Position numbers and translations under genes: made by a program. The notes under the pieces were generated by a model, which was not told where the DNA came from, searched no databases, and worked only from the letters and a program-made list of their open reading frames with translations. Shown here one piece after another: positions 24,947-34,083 of a stretch of DNA of 38,487 bases (position 1 is its first letter; every line of letters starts with the position of its first letter). Source of the stretch: Planctomyces sp. (GTDB lineage Bacteria; Planctomycetota; Planctomycetia; Planctomycetales; Planctomycetaceae); NCBI GenBank assembly GCA_013822855.1, contig PNLE01000012.1:1-38487 (forward strand), read 5' to 3'.

Positions 24947-24961
24947 GCACTCCGCAGAGGC
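24939..24961 (+). terminator. Possible weak terminator at the end of the Spy-like gene
   Basis: GCCTCTG at 24939-24945 pairs with CAGAGGC at 24955-24961 around nine bases and includes the stop codon. No T-run follows, so it may be only a stabilising hairpin. Confidence 0.3.
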
Positions 24962-25047
24962 TCTTCGAACGACGGTCGGCTTGGCGTGCGATACCGGCTC
25001 TCGCTACCCTTTCAACAAGCTGTTCATAGTTGATGAAAGGGCCGAGA

Positions 25048-25674
25048 ATGCTGAAGAGAATCTCCGCGACTGGTGTGTCGTACATGGGAAGAGCACTGTG
25101 CGCCGCACTGTTGGTGGCCACGGCCGGTTGCTTGTCGGAAGTGCCTTCCCCCGTGACGACGGCGCCCTCGGCGAGTTCCCTTGAAGACTCCGAATCGAAG
25201 TCTTCACCCGCCGCACCGGTCGAGCCTTACGAAAAGGATCTGGGAAGCGTTGTCGTCACGGTTCCCACCGATTGGTTCGAGATTCCCCCCCGGTCGGGAG
25301 TGCTGCTGGCCGAGTTCCAGCTTCCCGGCGGCGAAGGGGTCGGCCGGTTGACCTGCTCGGCGGCGGGCGGAGATGTCGAAGCGAACCTCGACCGCTGGCG
25401 TGGTCAGTTCCAGACGGCGGGAAGCGATGTGCGGCCCTCGCGTTCCGAGATCGAGATCGCCGGCAAACCGGCCATTCTCATGGAACTCGAAGGAACCTTC
25501 ACCGATGGGTTCGCCACTCAGAATGCCGTTCAGGAGAACGCCGCGATGATTGGCATCGTCCTGCCGCTGGGCGAAGCCAACTTTTTCATCAAGGCCACCG
25601 GCCCCCAAGCCACCATCAAAAAACACCGCGACGCGATTCTGGAATTCGCCAAGACACTCCGCATCAAGCCATGA
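25048..25674 (+). CDS. Putative lipoprotein of PsbP/DcrB-like appearance
   Basis: 208 residues from the ATG at 25048, which has GGG upstream. The signal segment ends in a lipobox, LVATAGC with Cys28 as the likely lipidated residue. A Ser/Pro-rich spacer (about 35-55) precedes a domain (about 60-208) with VVVTVPTDWFEIPPRSG at its start and LPLGEANFFIKATGPQATIKKHRDAILEFAKTLRI at the end; the last string is typical of DcrB/PsbP/Mog1-fold proteins. Function is unknown. It follows the Spy-like gene by about 100 bases on the same strand and converges with the GNAT gene. Confidence 0.75.
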   Translation: MLKRISATGVSYMGRALCAALLVATAGCLSEVPSPVTTAPSASSLEDSESKSSPAAPVEPYEKDLGSVVVTVPTDWFEIPPRSGVLLAEFQLPGGEGVGRLTCSAAGGDVEANLDRWRGQFQTAGSDVRPSRSEIEIAGKPAILMELEGTFTDGFATQNAVQENAAMIGIVLPLGEANFFIKATGPQATIKKHRDAILEFAKTLRIKP

Positions 25675-25691
25675 CCCACCGAATGATCCCC

Positions 25692-26159
25692 TCAGGAAAG
25701 TCTCTTCGGTGAAGTCAACGAGCGGCGCAGAACAATCATCTCCGATGGAAGAAAGCCTGCTCGACTGTAAAACTCCTGCCCTTTCACGTTGGATCGATCG
25801 GTCAGCAAAGTGATGCGGAGGAAACCCTGTTGAATGGCGGCGTCCACTGCGAAGTCCAACAACCTTTTGCCGATCCCCCGTCCTTGTGACTGCGGTTGGA
25901 TGACCATGTCCTCGAGCCAGCAGACCGGCCCTCCCTCGGCGGTGCTGATGGTGTTCAACAAACTGACCATGCCGATCACCTGCCCGGCTTCCTCCGCCAC
26001 GAAGATCTGACCAACTTGCGGCGAGCCGAGAATCAGTTCCAACCCGCGCTCTTGCCGAACTCGATCGGGTTGAAAATCAGCCTCTTGCGAGAAAAGCAGT
26101 TCAAGCAGTCCTACCAATTGCGGGAGATCAGCGGGAACCGCCGTTCGATAGCTGGTCAT
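25692..26159 (-). CDS. GNAT family N-acetyltransferase
   Basis: 155 residues. The acetyl-CoA pyrophosphate loop is QGRGIGKRLL (R/Q-x-x-G-x-G), after WLEDMVIQPQ; a second mark is LLTDRSNVKGQEFYSRAGF. The start at the ATG 26159 is the first in the frame. The acceptor is unknown: small molecule or protein. The gene converges with the lipoprotein gene (17 bases between) and follows the helicase gene on the same strand after about 215 bases. Confidence 0.9.
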   Translation of the reverse strand: MTSYRTAVPADLPQLVGLLELLFSQEADFQPDRVRQERGLELILGSPQVGQIFVAEEAGQVIGMVSLLNTISTAEGGPVCWLEDMVIQPQSQGRGIGKRLLDFAVDAAIQQGFLRITLLTDRSNVKGQEFYSRAGFLPSEMIVLRRSLTSPKRLS

Positions 26160-26302
26160 GCGCGATCCTGATCACCGGAGTGCGAATTGAGGGATGTGAC
26201 AGGAAGACAGTGGAACGGATGCCGGGTTCACTTCGTACTGGATGAGGCATGATCGCGTGCTGCGGCCTGTGTTGTGCCTCCCCTGCGGATCGCAAGGAAT
26301 GC

Positions 26303-26337
26303 CAACGCCCGGCACTCTCGATGAATGCCGGGCGTTG
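26303..26337. terminator. Hairpin downstream of the DEAD-box helicase
   Basis: CAACGCCCGGCA at 26303-26314 and TGCCGGGCGTTG at 26326-26337 form a perfect 12-bp stem with an 11-base loop. It lies about 40 bases past the helicase stop on the minus strand and before the GNAT start. No T-run follows, so it is a probable but atypical terminator. Confidence 0.5.
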
Positions 26338-26374
26338 ATGATTCAACTTCGTCGGAACCTTGGGCAGAGTTTCT

Positions 26375-28246
26375 CTACGTCCGCTGGGCGTTGGTCTTCA
26401 GATTCCGCTTCGAGTCGAACTTTCCCTTGCCTTTGCGGGCGGCGAAGTCATCGCCTGGAGGATGTTCGGCGGCGCGGGAGATGTTGAGTTGCTGGCCCAG
26501 CACTTCGACACCTTTGAGAGAGTGGAACACGTCTTCGGGCATCCCCGCGAGCAGATCCACCGTGCTGTAGTCATCGTAGATCTCGATCTTGCCAATGCAG
26601 GAACTATCGAGACCCGTCTCGTTGGCGATGGCACCGACGATATTCGCCGGCTTCACCTGATGAACCTGCCCCACCTGGATGCGGAACGTCTCCATCGGAC
26701 GGAACGGACGCCCTTCCGAACGCGGGCCGCGTGCATCAGGCACCGCGTCACGCGCACCCATTTCCCGGCTGCCGTCGCGACCGCGGGGTCGCATGTTGCG
26801 ATCGGCATCCTGACCGCGGGCCATCCGCGGGTTGCCCCGGCCAGGGCCATTATCGCGCATTGGGCCGTTGTCTCGACCCCGGCTGTCGTTGAAATTGAAA
26901 TCGCGGCCTTCGTCCTTCACGAGCAGCGGCGCATCGCCCACGGCCAGCACGGCCAAGGCGGCGGCGATCTGTTCGATCGGCGTTTCCGTTTCCTTGCGCA
27001 GCTCTTCGATGATGGTCGAGTAGACCTCGATGTCGCGATGATCCAGAGCCGCCTTGATGCGGGTCTTGAAGCGTTCGATCCGCTTTTCGTTGACCTGGGC
27101 GGCCGCGGGAATCTGCATCTGCTCGATCGGCTGGCGAGTCACCTGCTCGATGCGGCGCAGCTGGAAGCGTTCACGGGGATGCAGGAAGAGGATCGTATCC
27201 CCTTCGCGACCGGCCCGGCCCGTGCGGCCGATCCGGTGGACGTAGCTTTCGCTGTCCGAGGGAAGATCGAAGTTGATGACATGCGTGATCCGCTGCACGT
27301 CGAGACCGCGGGCGGCCACATCCGTCGCGATGACGATATCCAGCTTGCCGGCCTTCAAATGCTCGACGATCCGTTCCCGCTGGGCCTGGGCGACATCGCT
27401 CGAAAGCGCGGCGGTCCGATAACCTTGCGTGGCCAGATATTCGGCGAGGGGCACGGTCGTGCTCTTCGTCTTCACGAAGATGATCACGGCGTCGATGGGC
27501 TCGGTTTCCAGAATGCGGGCGAGGACCGACTCTTTCTGGTAGGGCGAGACCACCACGAATCGCTGACGGATCGTTTCCGCCGTCGCGGTTCGCTGCTTGA
27601 TCGTGATTTCGGCGGGGGTTTTCAGGTGTTTCTGGGCGATCCGGCGGATCGAATCGGGCATGGTCGCACTGAACAGTGCGATCTGCCGTGTGGCGGGCGT
27701 TTGCTCGAGGATCCATTCGACGTCTTCGGCGAAGCCCATCCGCAGCATTTCGTCGGCTTCATCCAGCACGAGGCCCTTGAGGCCGTCGAGCTTGAGCGAG
27801 CCGCGACGGATGTGATCCATCACGCGGCCGGGAGTCCCCACCACGACATGCGCGCCGCGGCTGAGCTGGCGGAACTGCAGCTGGTAATCCTGACCACCAT
27901 AAATGGCGGCGACCCGCAGGCCCTTGAGGTTGGCGGCGTACTTCTCGAACGCCTCGGCCACCTGCATGGCCAGTTCGCGTGTCGGTGCCAGGATCAGCAC
28001 CTGAGTCGCGGAGATCGACAGGTCGATCGCCTGGAGCATGGGAATGGCGAAAGCGGCGGTCTTGCCCGTTCCCGTCTGGGCCATGCCCAGCACATCGCGC
28101 CCTTCGATCAGGAGCGGAATCGTCCGCGCCTGGATCGGTGTGGGATTGATGTAACCGGACGAGGTGACAGCGGCGAGGATGTGCTCGCTGATGTTCAAAT
28201 CGGCAAAGGTCGTGGTCGTTTCAACTTCGGCTGGCAATGGATTCAT
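26375..28246 (-). CDS. DEAD-box RNA helicase with DbpA-type RNA-binding tail
   Basis: 623 residues; ATP-dependent unwinding of RNA, probably in cold adaptation, ribosome assembly or RNA decay. Motifs are in order: Q motif (INPTPIQ), I AQTGTGKT (56-63), PTRELA, TPGR, II DEAD (162-165), III SAT, then TDVAARGLD and HRIGRTGRAGR. Residues about 450-500 are Arg/Gly/Asp-rich with RG repeats; about 510-580 match the DbpA RNA-binding domain (FRIQVGQVHQVKPANIVGAI, KIEIYDDYSTVDL). The closest roles are DeaD/CsdA. The start is ATG 28246; a longer frame through 28453 has no homology. The leader (28247-28964) is long, as in cold-shock helicase genes. Confidence 0.95.
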   Translation of the reverse strand: MNPLPAEVETTTTFADLNISEHILAAVTSSGYINPTPIQARTIPLLIEGRDVLGMAQTGTGKTAAFAIPMLQAIDLSISATQVLILAPTRELAMQVAEAFEKYAANLKGLRVAAIYGGQDYQLQFRQLSRGAHVVVGTPGRVMDHIRRGSLKLDGLKGLVLDEADEMLRMGFAEDVEWILEQTPATRQIALFSATMPDSIRRIAQKHLKTPAEITIKQRTATAETIRQRFVVVSPYQKESVLARILETEPIDAVIIFVKTKSTTVPLAEYLATQGYRTAALSSDVAQAQRERIVEHLKAGKLDIVIATDVAARGLDVQRITHVINFDLPSDSESYVHRIGRTGRAGREGDTILFLHPRERFQLRRIEQVTRQPIEQMQIPAAAQVNEKRIERFKTRIKAALDHRDIEVYSTIIEELRKETETPIEQIAAALAVLAVGDAPLLVKDEGRDFNFNDSRGRDNGPMRDNGPGRGNPRMARGQDADRNMRPRGRDGSREMGARDAVPDARGPRSEGRPFRPMETFRIQVGQVHQVKPANIVGAIANETGLDSSCIGKIEIYDDYSTVDLLAGMPEDVFHSLKGVEVLGQQLNISRAAEHPPGDDFAARKGKGKFDSKRNLKTNAQRT

Positions 28247-28964
28247 GAGTCTCGATTTCGGTGGAAAAATGGCGGGCACAAAACGGTAGCGGCGGACATC
28301 CTGGCAGTGGTCGCCCGGTCGACGAAGAGAGCGAGGAGACCTTGAAACAAGGTGGCCAGCGCCCTTCGACAATGCAGCGACTTCCGTGCGGAACATGTCC
28401 CAAGAGACACTTCCGGGGAGGAAACTCGACTGGCAGAGACAACGAACGGGCACTTAGCGACACCAGAACGAGTCGGAAAACCGATTCTCGCACCAACGTG
28501 ATCCAGCGCCGTCGTCTTCCTGCAGAGAATTTCTCCACAAATCGACACGGAACGATCGAACGCGGCGGGTACTGCTCAGGGCCACACATCACCACTGCTG
28601 ATTGCCAGAAATCCCGAAGGAAACCTGACTGACTTCAACAGCCGTGAACTTGGCTGCTGCCTCCCGATCTTTGTCCCACAACCAGAGCTTACTTGCTAAG
28701 CCGTTGGTGGGAAAGACTTTGTGGCAGCCAAACCACGAGACACCGTTGTCGCAATGGACAACCTACCTCTGACGAGGTCGTACTGAGACTTGCCCAACAT
28801 GCATTCTTTCACGCCGGAAGCATAGCAAGCTGTCACACCTGAGGGAAGCGTTTTGAAGTGAGAATTCACGGAAGTTCAGTGAACAAAATCTTATCGATCG
28901 CATCTGAATAGCCTTATCCAAGGCGTTACTACCGCGAGGAGCTCGAGGCCAACTATAGGTCAAG
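28247..28964. other. Long region upstream of the helicase, no supported gene
   Basis: About 718 bases between the AraC-type regulator's stop and the helicase start, both on the minus strand. ORFs of 60-124 codons occur on both strands but have skewed composition and no ribosome site. A long untranslated leader for the helicase (as in cold-shock genes) is possible. I see no clear promoter or hairpin. Confidence 0.4.
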
Positions 28965-29753
28965 TCACACTTCCCGATACTGCTTCCGATAGGCCGATGG
29001 AGTCAAACCCGTCTGTTGCCGGAACTGTTTTGTGAACCACGATTGATCCGAGAAGCCCGTGCGGGCGGCGATGTGGGCGATGCTTTCACTCGTCGCCGAG
29101 AGGGCGTGGCAGGCGGCGTTGATGCGGACGCGCAATACGTACTGCATCGGCGTCATCTGGAAGAGCTGCTTGAATCGGCGGTCGAATTGGCTAATGGACA
29201 GGTTGACCATTCCCGCCAACTCGCGGATCGAGATCTCCTCGTGCGAATGGGCGAGGACATGGTTCAGGACATCCTCCATCCCCTGATAGGGCCGGATCAA
29301 CGCGTCGGCGGCGGCCAGTTCCCGCATCACTCCCGCCAGCCCGATCACCTCCCCCGGCCCACCGTCCGCGGAATTGCCGTCCGCCGAGCTGCCAAAGAGG
29401 GGCATCTTGCTCGAGATGTACCACGACAACCGGCCCCGGTGATCCCCCACCAGCCACACCTGATGCGGGATCGCCACGCCGCCCCGCATCACCCGCTCGT
29501 CCTCGGCGACATACTGCTCCGCCATCCGCCGGGGATGGAAATCGAAATCGGTCTTGCCGATCAACTCCTCCGGCGAACGGCAGCCGTTCCGCTGGGCCGT
29601 CCGTTGGTTGACCAGCACGAACCGACTCTGGCGATCCTTCACGTACAGGCTCACTTCCGGCAGAAAGTCCACCAAAGCCGACAGCCGCCACGGATCCCGC
29701 ATGCGGGCAAAGAAACTCTCGCGAAAGCTGCTGATGTGGGATGTGGAGGCCAT
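28965..29753 (-). CDS. AraC-family transcriptional regulator with N-terminal PAS domain
   Basis: 262 residues from the ATG at 29753. Residues about 20-125 look like a PAS domain (ALVDFLPEVSLYVKDRQSRFVLVNQ, ELIGKTDFDFHP, AEQYVAEDERVMRGG). Residues about 165-258 contain the two AraC helix-turn-helices (ISIRELAGMVNLSISQFDRRFKQ, AHIAARTGFSDQSWFTKQFRQ, then TPSAYRKQYR). PAS-AraC proteins with this form occur as regulators of sugar or polysaccharide genes. It is divergent from the DUF1501 operon across 196 bases, which it may control; the ligand is unknown. Confidence 0.9.
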   Translation of the reverse strand: MASTSHISSFRESFFARMRDPWRLSALVDFLPEVSLYVKDRQSRFVLVNQRTAQRNGCRSPEELIGKTDFDFHPRRMAEQYVAEDERVMRGGVAIPHQVWLVGDHRGRLSWYISSKMPLFGSSADGNSADGGPGEVIGLAGVMRELAAADALIRPYQGMEDVLNHVLAHSHEEISIRELAGMVNLSISQFDRRFKQLFQMTPMQYVLRVRINAACHALSATSESIAHIAARTGFSDQSWFTKQFRQQTGLTPSAYRKQYREV

Positions 29754-29949
29754 GCGACATCGCCAGTGAATTGTGAAGAACTTCCTCGATGCGCAAAAAC
29801 TACCAAAACCTGCGCACTCCCGACTAGAGGCGGATCGCTCGCGACGGATAAAATCAATGAACGTCGATGGATTGTCGGCCACGCACCCGAATCGATCGGG
29901 AGGCTTGTCCGACGATCCGAATACCGACGTCCTTTCCGGGAGATCACAC

Positions 29950-31338
29950 ATGCTGTCATTGATTGGCGATGGTGCGGCCCACATGTGCAGTGGCGTCACA
30001 CGGCGGGATTTTCTTCAGGTGGGGACGCTCGGCGCGGCGGGCTTGACGCTCGCCGATCTGGCACGGATGGAGGCGCACGCTTCCGAGACCGGCAAAATCA
30101 AAGGGAACGAGAAGCGTTCCGTGATCATGATCTACAACCTCGGTGCGCCGAGTCAGCTCGATACCTTCGACCCCAAGCCGCTGGCACCGCGCGAGATTCG
30201 CGGCCCCTTCTCGACCATCAATACGGCGTCTCCCGAGATCCAGCTCACCGAGATCCTCCCCCGCCACGCCGAGATCGCCGACAAGTTTTCGATTGTCCGC
30301 AGTTGCTATCACTCCGCCCCCGCCGTCCACGACGCCGGTTGGCAGTACCTGCAAACGGGCCGCTTCTTCACGGGTGGTGTCCAGACCCCGCACGCCGGGG
30401 CAGTCACCAGCTATTTGATGGGCCGCCGCACCGATTTGCCGCCGTTTGTCGTGCTTCCCGAACTGATGGGGGCGGGGGGCGGAAACCTCCCCAATGGCCA
30501 AGCGGGGGGCTTTCTCGGCAAGGCCCACGACCCCTTCGCCCTGAACGCCGATCCCTCGGTCCCCAACTTCAAAGTCCCCGATCTCCTGCCCCCACCACAA
30601 CTGGGCGAAGCCCGGTTGGATCGCCGCCGCAAGCTCCGGTCGATTGTCGAAAGCTCGCTTACCAACTTCGAGAACAGCGAATCGGCCGGGCTGCTGGGGA
30701 GCAACTTCGAAGCCGCCTTCCGCTTGATCAGCAGTCCACAGGCCCGCGCCGCCTTTGATCTGTCGAGTGAGCCGCAGGATGTTCGCGAACGCTACGGCAT
30801 GAACCGCTTCGGCCAGTGCTGCCTCCTGGCTAGGCGGCTGGTGGAAGCGGGCGTGCGGTTCGTCACGATCAACACCTTCCTCACCGTCTTCAACGAGATC
30901 ACGTGGGACATCCACGGCACGCTCCCCTTCACCTCGATCGAGGGGATGAAGAACATCGTCGCCCCGATGTACGACCAGGGCTACGCCGCCCTCATCCGCG
31001 ATCTCGATGAACGCGGCCTCCTGGGCGACACGCTGGTCTGCAACCTCGCCGAGTTCGGTCGCACGCCGCGGGTCAACCCGGCCGGCGGACGCGACCATTG
31101 GCCGCAGTGCTGGAGCATGTACTTCGCGGGTGGTGGTGTGCAGGGGGGCCAGGTCATCGGCAAGAGCGACGCCATTGGCGGGGCCCCCGCCGAGCGACCC
31201 GTCACGCCGCCGGAAGTGGTGGCGACGATTTACCACAGCCTGGGCTTCAATATCGAAGACCACTTGCCCGGCCCCGCCGGTCGCCCCTTCCCCCTGGTCG
31301 ATTTCGGAACCAAGCCGATTCGGGAGCTGTTCGCATGA
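29950..31338 (+). CDS. DUF1501 domain protein with twin-arginine-type leader
   Basis: 462 residues; the planctomycete DUF1501 family resembles sulfatase/alkaline phosphatase folds. GGGAG eight bases upstream supports the ATG at 29950; the frame begins at 29773 but adds unlikely residues. A leader with TRRDFLQVG (about 17-25) followed by hydrophobic residues suggests Tat export. Later strings are SVIMIYNLGAPSQLDTFDPKP, AVHDAGWQYLQTGRF, LLGDTLVCNLAEFGRTPRVN, GGRDHWPQ and PPEVVATIYHSLGF. It is followed by the DUF1549/DUF1553 gene with an ATGA overlap, the standard operon pair in planctomycetes, probably acting on the surface. Substrate is unknown. Confidence 0.93.
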   Translation: MLSLIGDGAAHMCSGVTRRDFLQVGTLGAAGLTLADLARMEAHASETGKIKGNEKRSVIMIYNLGAPSQLDTFDPKPLAPREIRGPFSTINTASPEIQLTEILPRHAEIADKFSIVRSCYHSAPAVHDAGWQYLQTGRFFTGGVQTPHAGAVTSYLMGRRTDLPPFVVLPELMGAGGGNLPNGQAGGFLGKAHDPFALNADPSVPNFKVPDLLPPPQLGEARLDRRRKLRSIVESSLTNFENSESAGLLGSNFEAAFRLISSPQARAAFDLSSEPQDVRERYGMNRFGQCCLLARRLVEAGVRFVTINTFLTVFNEITWDIHGTLPFTSIEGMKNIVAPMYDQGYAALIRDLDERGLLGDTLVCNLAEFGRTPRVNPAGGRDHWPQCWSMYFAGGGVQGGQVIGKSDAIGGAPAERPVTPPEVVATIYHSLGFNIEDHLPGPAGRPFPLVDFGTKPIRELFA

Positions 31339-33971
31339 GCCGGTTGTCCCTCGTGTTTTGCCTGACTCTGCTCAGTTATGCCGTGCTGGCTTGCGGCAAC
31401 GACTTTGCCATCAGTGCGGCGATGAGCGCTGAGCCCACGCGCATCGCCATCCTCCCGGAAACAATCCGGCTGTCGTCGCCCCTTCCATCACAGCAGCTCC
31501 TCGTGCAGCGGATGGCGGGAAATGTCTCGCTGGGGCCGGTCGCGGATGACCAGCACGTCATCAAGTGGGCTGTGGCGAATCCCGAAATCTGCATCGTTGA
31601 AGAAGGGCGCGTCGTCGCCAAGGCGAACGGCCAGACGATGCTCACCGCGACCATTGCTTCCAAGGAAGAGGGTGCCCCCGGGGAGAAAACTGGCGAGAAA
31701 GTTGTCGCCCAAGCTCAAGTGACGGTGGAAGGCTTCGATCCCGCCATTCCTTGGGTTTTCCGCAACCATGTCCAGTCGGTCCTCAGCAAGACCGGCTGCA
31801 ACATGGGGGCCTGCCACGGAGCTGTCGCAGGGAAGAACGGCTTCCGCCTCTCGCTGCGCGGCTACGATCCCGAGGGGGATTACTTCCTCATCACCCGCCA
31901 CGCCCGGGGTCGCCGCATCACGCCGCACGATCCCGGCCGCAGCCTGCTCCTCACCAAGCCGACCGGTGCGATTGCCCACAAGGGGGGCGTCCGTTTCACG
32001 GAGGATTCCCCCGAGTACCGCGTGATCTCCCAGTGGATCGCCCAAGGGCATCCCGGCCCTATCGCGGATGAACCCCGCATCACCAAGTTGCAGGTCTATC
32101 CCTCCCTCAACCGGCTCCAGGCGGGCGATAAGCAGCAGTTGCTCGTCATGGCCGAATTCACCGATGGCCGCCGCGAGGATGTCACCCGCTGGGCCAAGTT
32201 CACCGCCACCAATCATTCCGTCTGCACCGTCGTCAACGAGGGCGAAAATCAGGGCCTCGTCACGGTCAATGGCAGCGGTGAAGGCTCGATTGTCGCCTGG
32301 TACCTGGCCCAGAACGTCATTGCCACGGTGACCGTTCCGCTGGTGCAGGATGTCCCGCCTCAAGCCTTCGCCCGGAAGTCGGGGCTGGGGAAAATCGACG
32401 AACTGATCCTCGCCAAGCTCGAGGAACTCAACATCCCCCCCAGCCCGCCATGCAGCGACGGCGAGTTTCTGCGGCGGCTCTCCCTCGATCTGCTGGGTGT
32501 GCTGCCCACCGCCGACGAGGCCGAAGCCTTCCTCGCCTCGAACGACCCGGACAAGCGGACGCACCTCGTCGATCGCCTGCTGGCCCGGCCCGAGTTCGTC
32601 GATTATTGGACCTATCGTTGGAGTGACCTGCTCCTTGTCAGCGGCGACCGCCTGCGGCCCGACGCTGTGAAGGCTTACTCCGCCTGGATCCGCGAACAGG
32701 TCGAGAAGAACACTCCCTGGGATCAGATTGCCCGCGGCGTGATCCTCGCCAAGGGGAGCACGATCACCAACGGAGCCGCCAACTTCTACGCACTCCATCA
32801 AGACCCGCTCGACATGAGCGAGACCGTCTCGACCGCGTTTCTGGGCATGTCGATCAACTGCGCCCGCTGCCACGACCACCCGCTCGAAAAATGGACCAAC
32901 GACGAGTATTACGGCATGGCCAGCCTCTTCGCCCGCGTTCGCGGCAAGGGCTGGGGTGGCGACTTCCGCGCGGGCGACGGCAACCGCACCATCTTTCTGG
33001 CCGATCGCGGCGAAGTGATCCAGCCCCGCACCGGTGAACCACAGCTTCCCAAGCCACTCAACGGAGAGGCGATCGCGTTCGATGCCGAAGGTGACCGGCG
33101 GGAACATCTCGCCCAATGGCTGACCGCCCGGGAGAACCCCTATTTTTCGCGGGCAATCGTCAACCGCGTCTGGGCGAACTTCATGGGGACGGGCCTGGTC
33201 GAAGCAGTCGACGACCTCCGCCTGACTAACCCCGCCAGCAACGAAGCCCTGCTCAACTATCTGGCCAATGACCTTGTCGATCACCAGTACGACCTGCGGC
33301 AACTCATGCGGCAGATCGTCCTCTCGGACGCCTATGGCCGGTCGAGCCAGTCCATGGAGGAGAACGCCAAGGACGACCGCTACTACTCCCACTTCCGCCC
33401 CCGGCGGCTGTCGGCGGAGGTGATGCTCGATGCGTTGTCACAGGTGACGGCCGTCCCCACGGAGTTCAAGGACTACCCCGCCGGCACCCGGGCTTTGCAG
33501 CTCAAGGACGCCGCCGTCGGTTCGTACTTCCTCAGCACCTTCGGCCGCCCCGCCCGCTTGCTCACGTGCGAATGCGAACGGACGGAGGAGCCCAGCATGA
33601 CCCAGGTTCTCCACCTGATGAACGGCGACACGCTGATGAAGAAGTTGGAAAGCGACAAGTGCGTCGTCAACACCCTCTTCGCCACTGGGAAAGAGGACGC
33701 CCCGAAGCCCGACTCCTCAGCAAACAACTCCAAAGAAGCTGAGCCCGCCTCGGCGAACGCTCTCGCCAACCGGCCCGACTTGAGCGGCCCGGAACTGACC
33801 GCCGCCGTCACCCGCCTCTACCTCTCCGCCTTCAGCCGGTATCCCTCGGGAGATGAACTCCGCCAGATCCACGAAGTGATCGACCAAACCCCCGCCTCCG
33901 CCCGCCCCACGGCCCTCCAAGACCTCCTCTGGAGCCTCCTCACCAGCCGGGAGTTCCTGTTCCAGCATTGA
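31335..33971 (+). CDS. DUF1549/DUF1553 surface protein with Ig-like (BIG2) domain and cytochrome-like Cys motifs
   Basis: 878 residues from the ATG overlapping the DUF1501 stop. A signal peptide covers about 1-30; C20 in AVLAC could be a lipobox but is not ideal. Around 155-161 is CNMGACHGA, a motif frequent in planctomycete proteins of this type. A BIG2-like segment follows (LQVYPSLNRLQAGDKQQL, about 255-320). DUF1549 begins at LDELILAKLEEL (about 355) with FLRRLSLDLLGVLPT, NCARCHDHPLEKW (C-x-x-C-H, about 510), and DUF1553 (HLAQWLTARENPYFSRAIVNRVW) later. C-x-x-C-H can hold c-haem. The protein is thought to act with DUF1501 at the cell surface. Confidence 0.92.
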   Translation: MSRLSLVFCLTLLSYAVLACGNDFAISAAMSAEPTRIAILPETIRLSSPLPSQQLLVQRMAGNVSLGPVADDQHVIKWAVANPEICIVEEGRVVAKANGQTMLTATIASKEEGAPGEKTGEKVVAQAQVTVEGFDPAIPWVFRNHVQSVLSKTGCNMGACHGAVAGKNGFRLSLRGYDPEGDYFLITRHARGRRITPHDPGRSLLLTKPTGAIAHKGGVRFTEDSPEYRVISQWIAQGHPGPIADEPRITKLQVYPSLNRLQAGDKQQLLVMAEFTDGRREDVTRWAKFTATNHSVCTVVNEGENQGLVTVNGSGEGSIVAWYLAQNVIATVTVPLVQDVPPQAFARKSGLGKIDELILAKLEELNIPPSPPCSDGEFLRRLSLDLLGVLPTADEAEAFLASNDPDKRTHLVDRLLARPEFVDYWTYRWSDLLLVSGDRLRPDAVKAYSAWIREQVEKNTPWDQIARGVILAKGSTITNGAANFYALHQDPLDMSETVSTAFLGMSINCARCHDHPLEKWTNDEYYGMASLFARVRGKGWGGDFRAGDGNRTIFLADRGEVIQPRTGEPQLPKPLNGEAIAFDAEGDRREHLAQWLTARENPYFSRAIVNRVWANFMGTGLVEAVDDLRLTNPASNEALLNYLANDLVDHQYDLRQLMRQIVLSDAYGRSSQSMEENAKDDRYYSHFRPRRLSAEVMLDALSQVTAVPTEFKDYPAGTRALQLKDAAVGSYFLSTFGRPARLLTCECERTEEPSMTQVLHLMNGDTLMKKLESDKCVVNTLFATGKEDAPKPDSSANNSKEAEPASANALANRPDLSGPELTAAVTRLYLSAFSRYPSGDELRQIHEVIDQTPASARPTALQDLLWSLLTSREFLFQH

Positions 33972-34083
33972 GAATGGCATGCGCGCGGATGTTCTGTCTG
34001 TTCGTCAACCGAAGTATTGAGGCCCGTGTCAGACAAAAATGGGGCCTACAAGGTTCTTGTTGTGTCCAAAATCCATCATCTGG

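Noticed and set aside
26810-27010. Arg/Gly-rich coding segment in the helicase as a separate repeat element
   Set aside because: It is in frame and continuous with the helicase and typical of RNA helicase tails.
26360-28345. 661-codon plus-strand ORF antisense to the DEAD-box helicase
   Set aside because: The helicase motifs are all on the minus strand in the same interval; the plus frame is open because of high GC codon bias and has no family features.
28261-28632. 123-codon ORF in the region upstream of the helicase
   Set aside because: Charged, low-complexity translation with no ribosome site or recognisable domain; not reported as a gene.
29016-30758. 580-codon plus-strand ORF across the AraC and DUF1501 genes
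   Set aside because: It spans the two divergent genes and their promoter region in a different frame and lacks family motifs.
31488-33392. 634-codon minus-strand ORF antisense to the DUF1549/DUF1553 gene
   Set aside because: Shadow of the real gene on the other strand; no start site or domain, composition typical of antisense frames.
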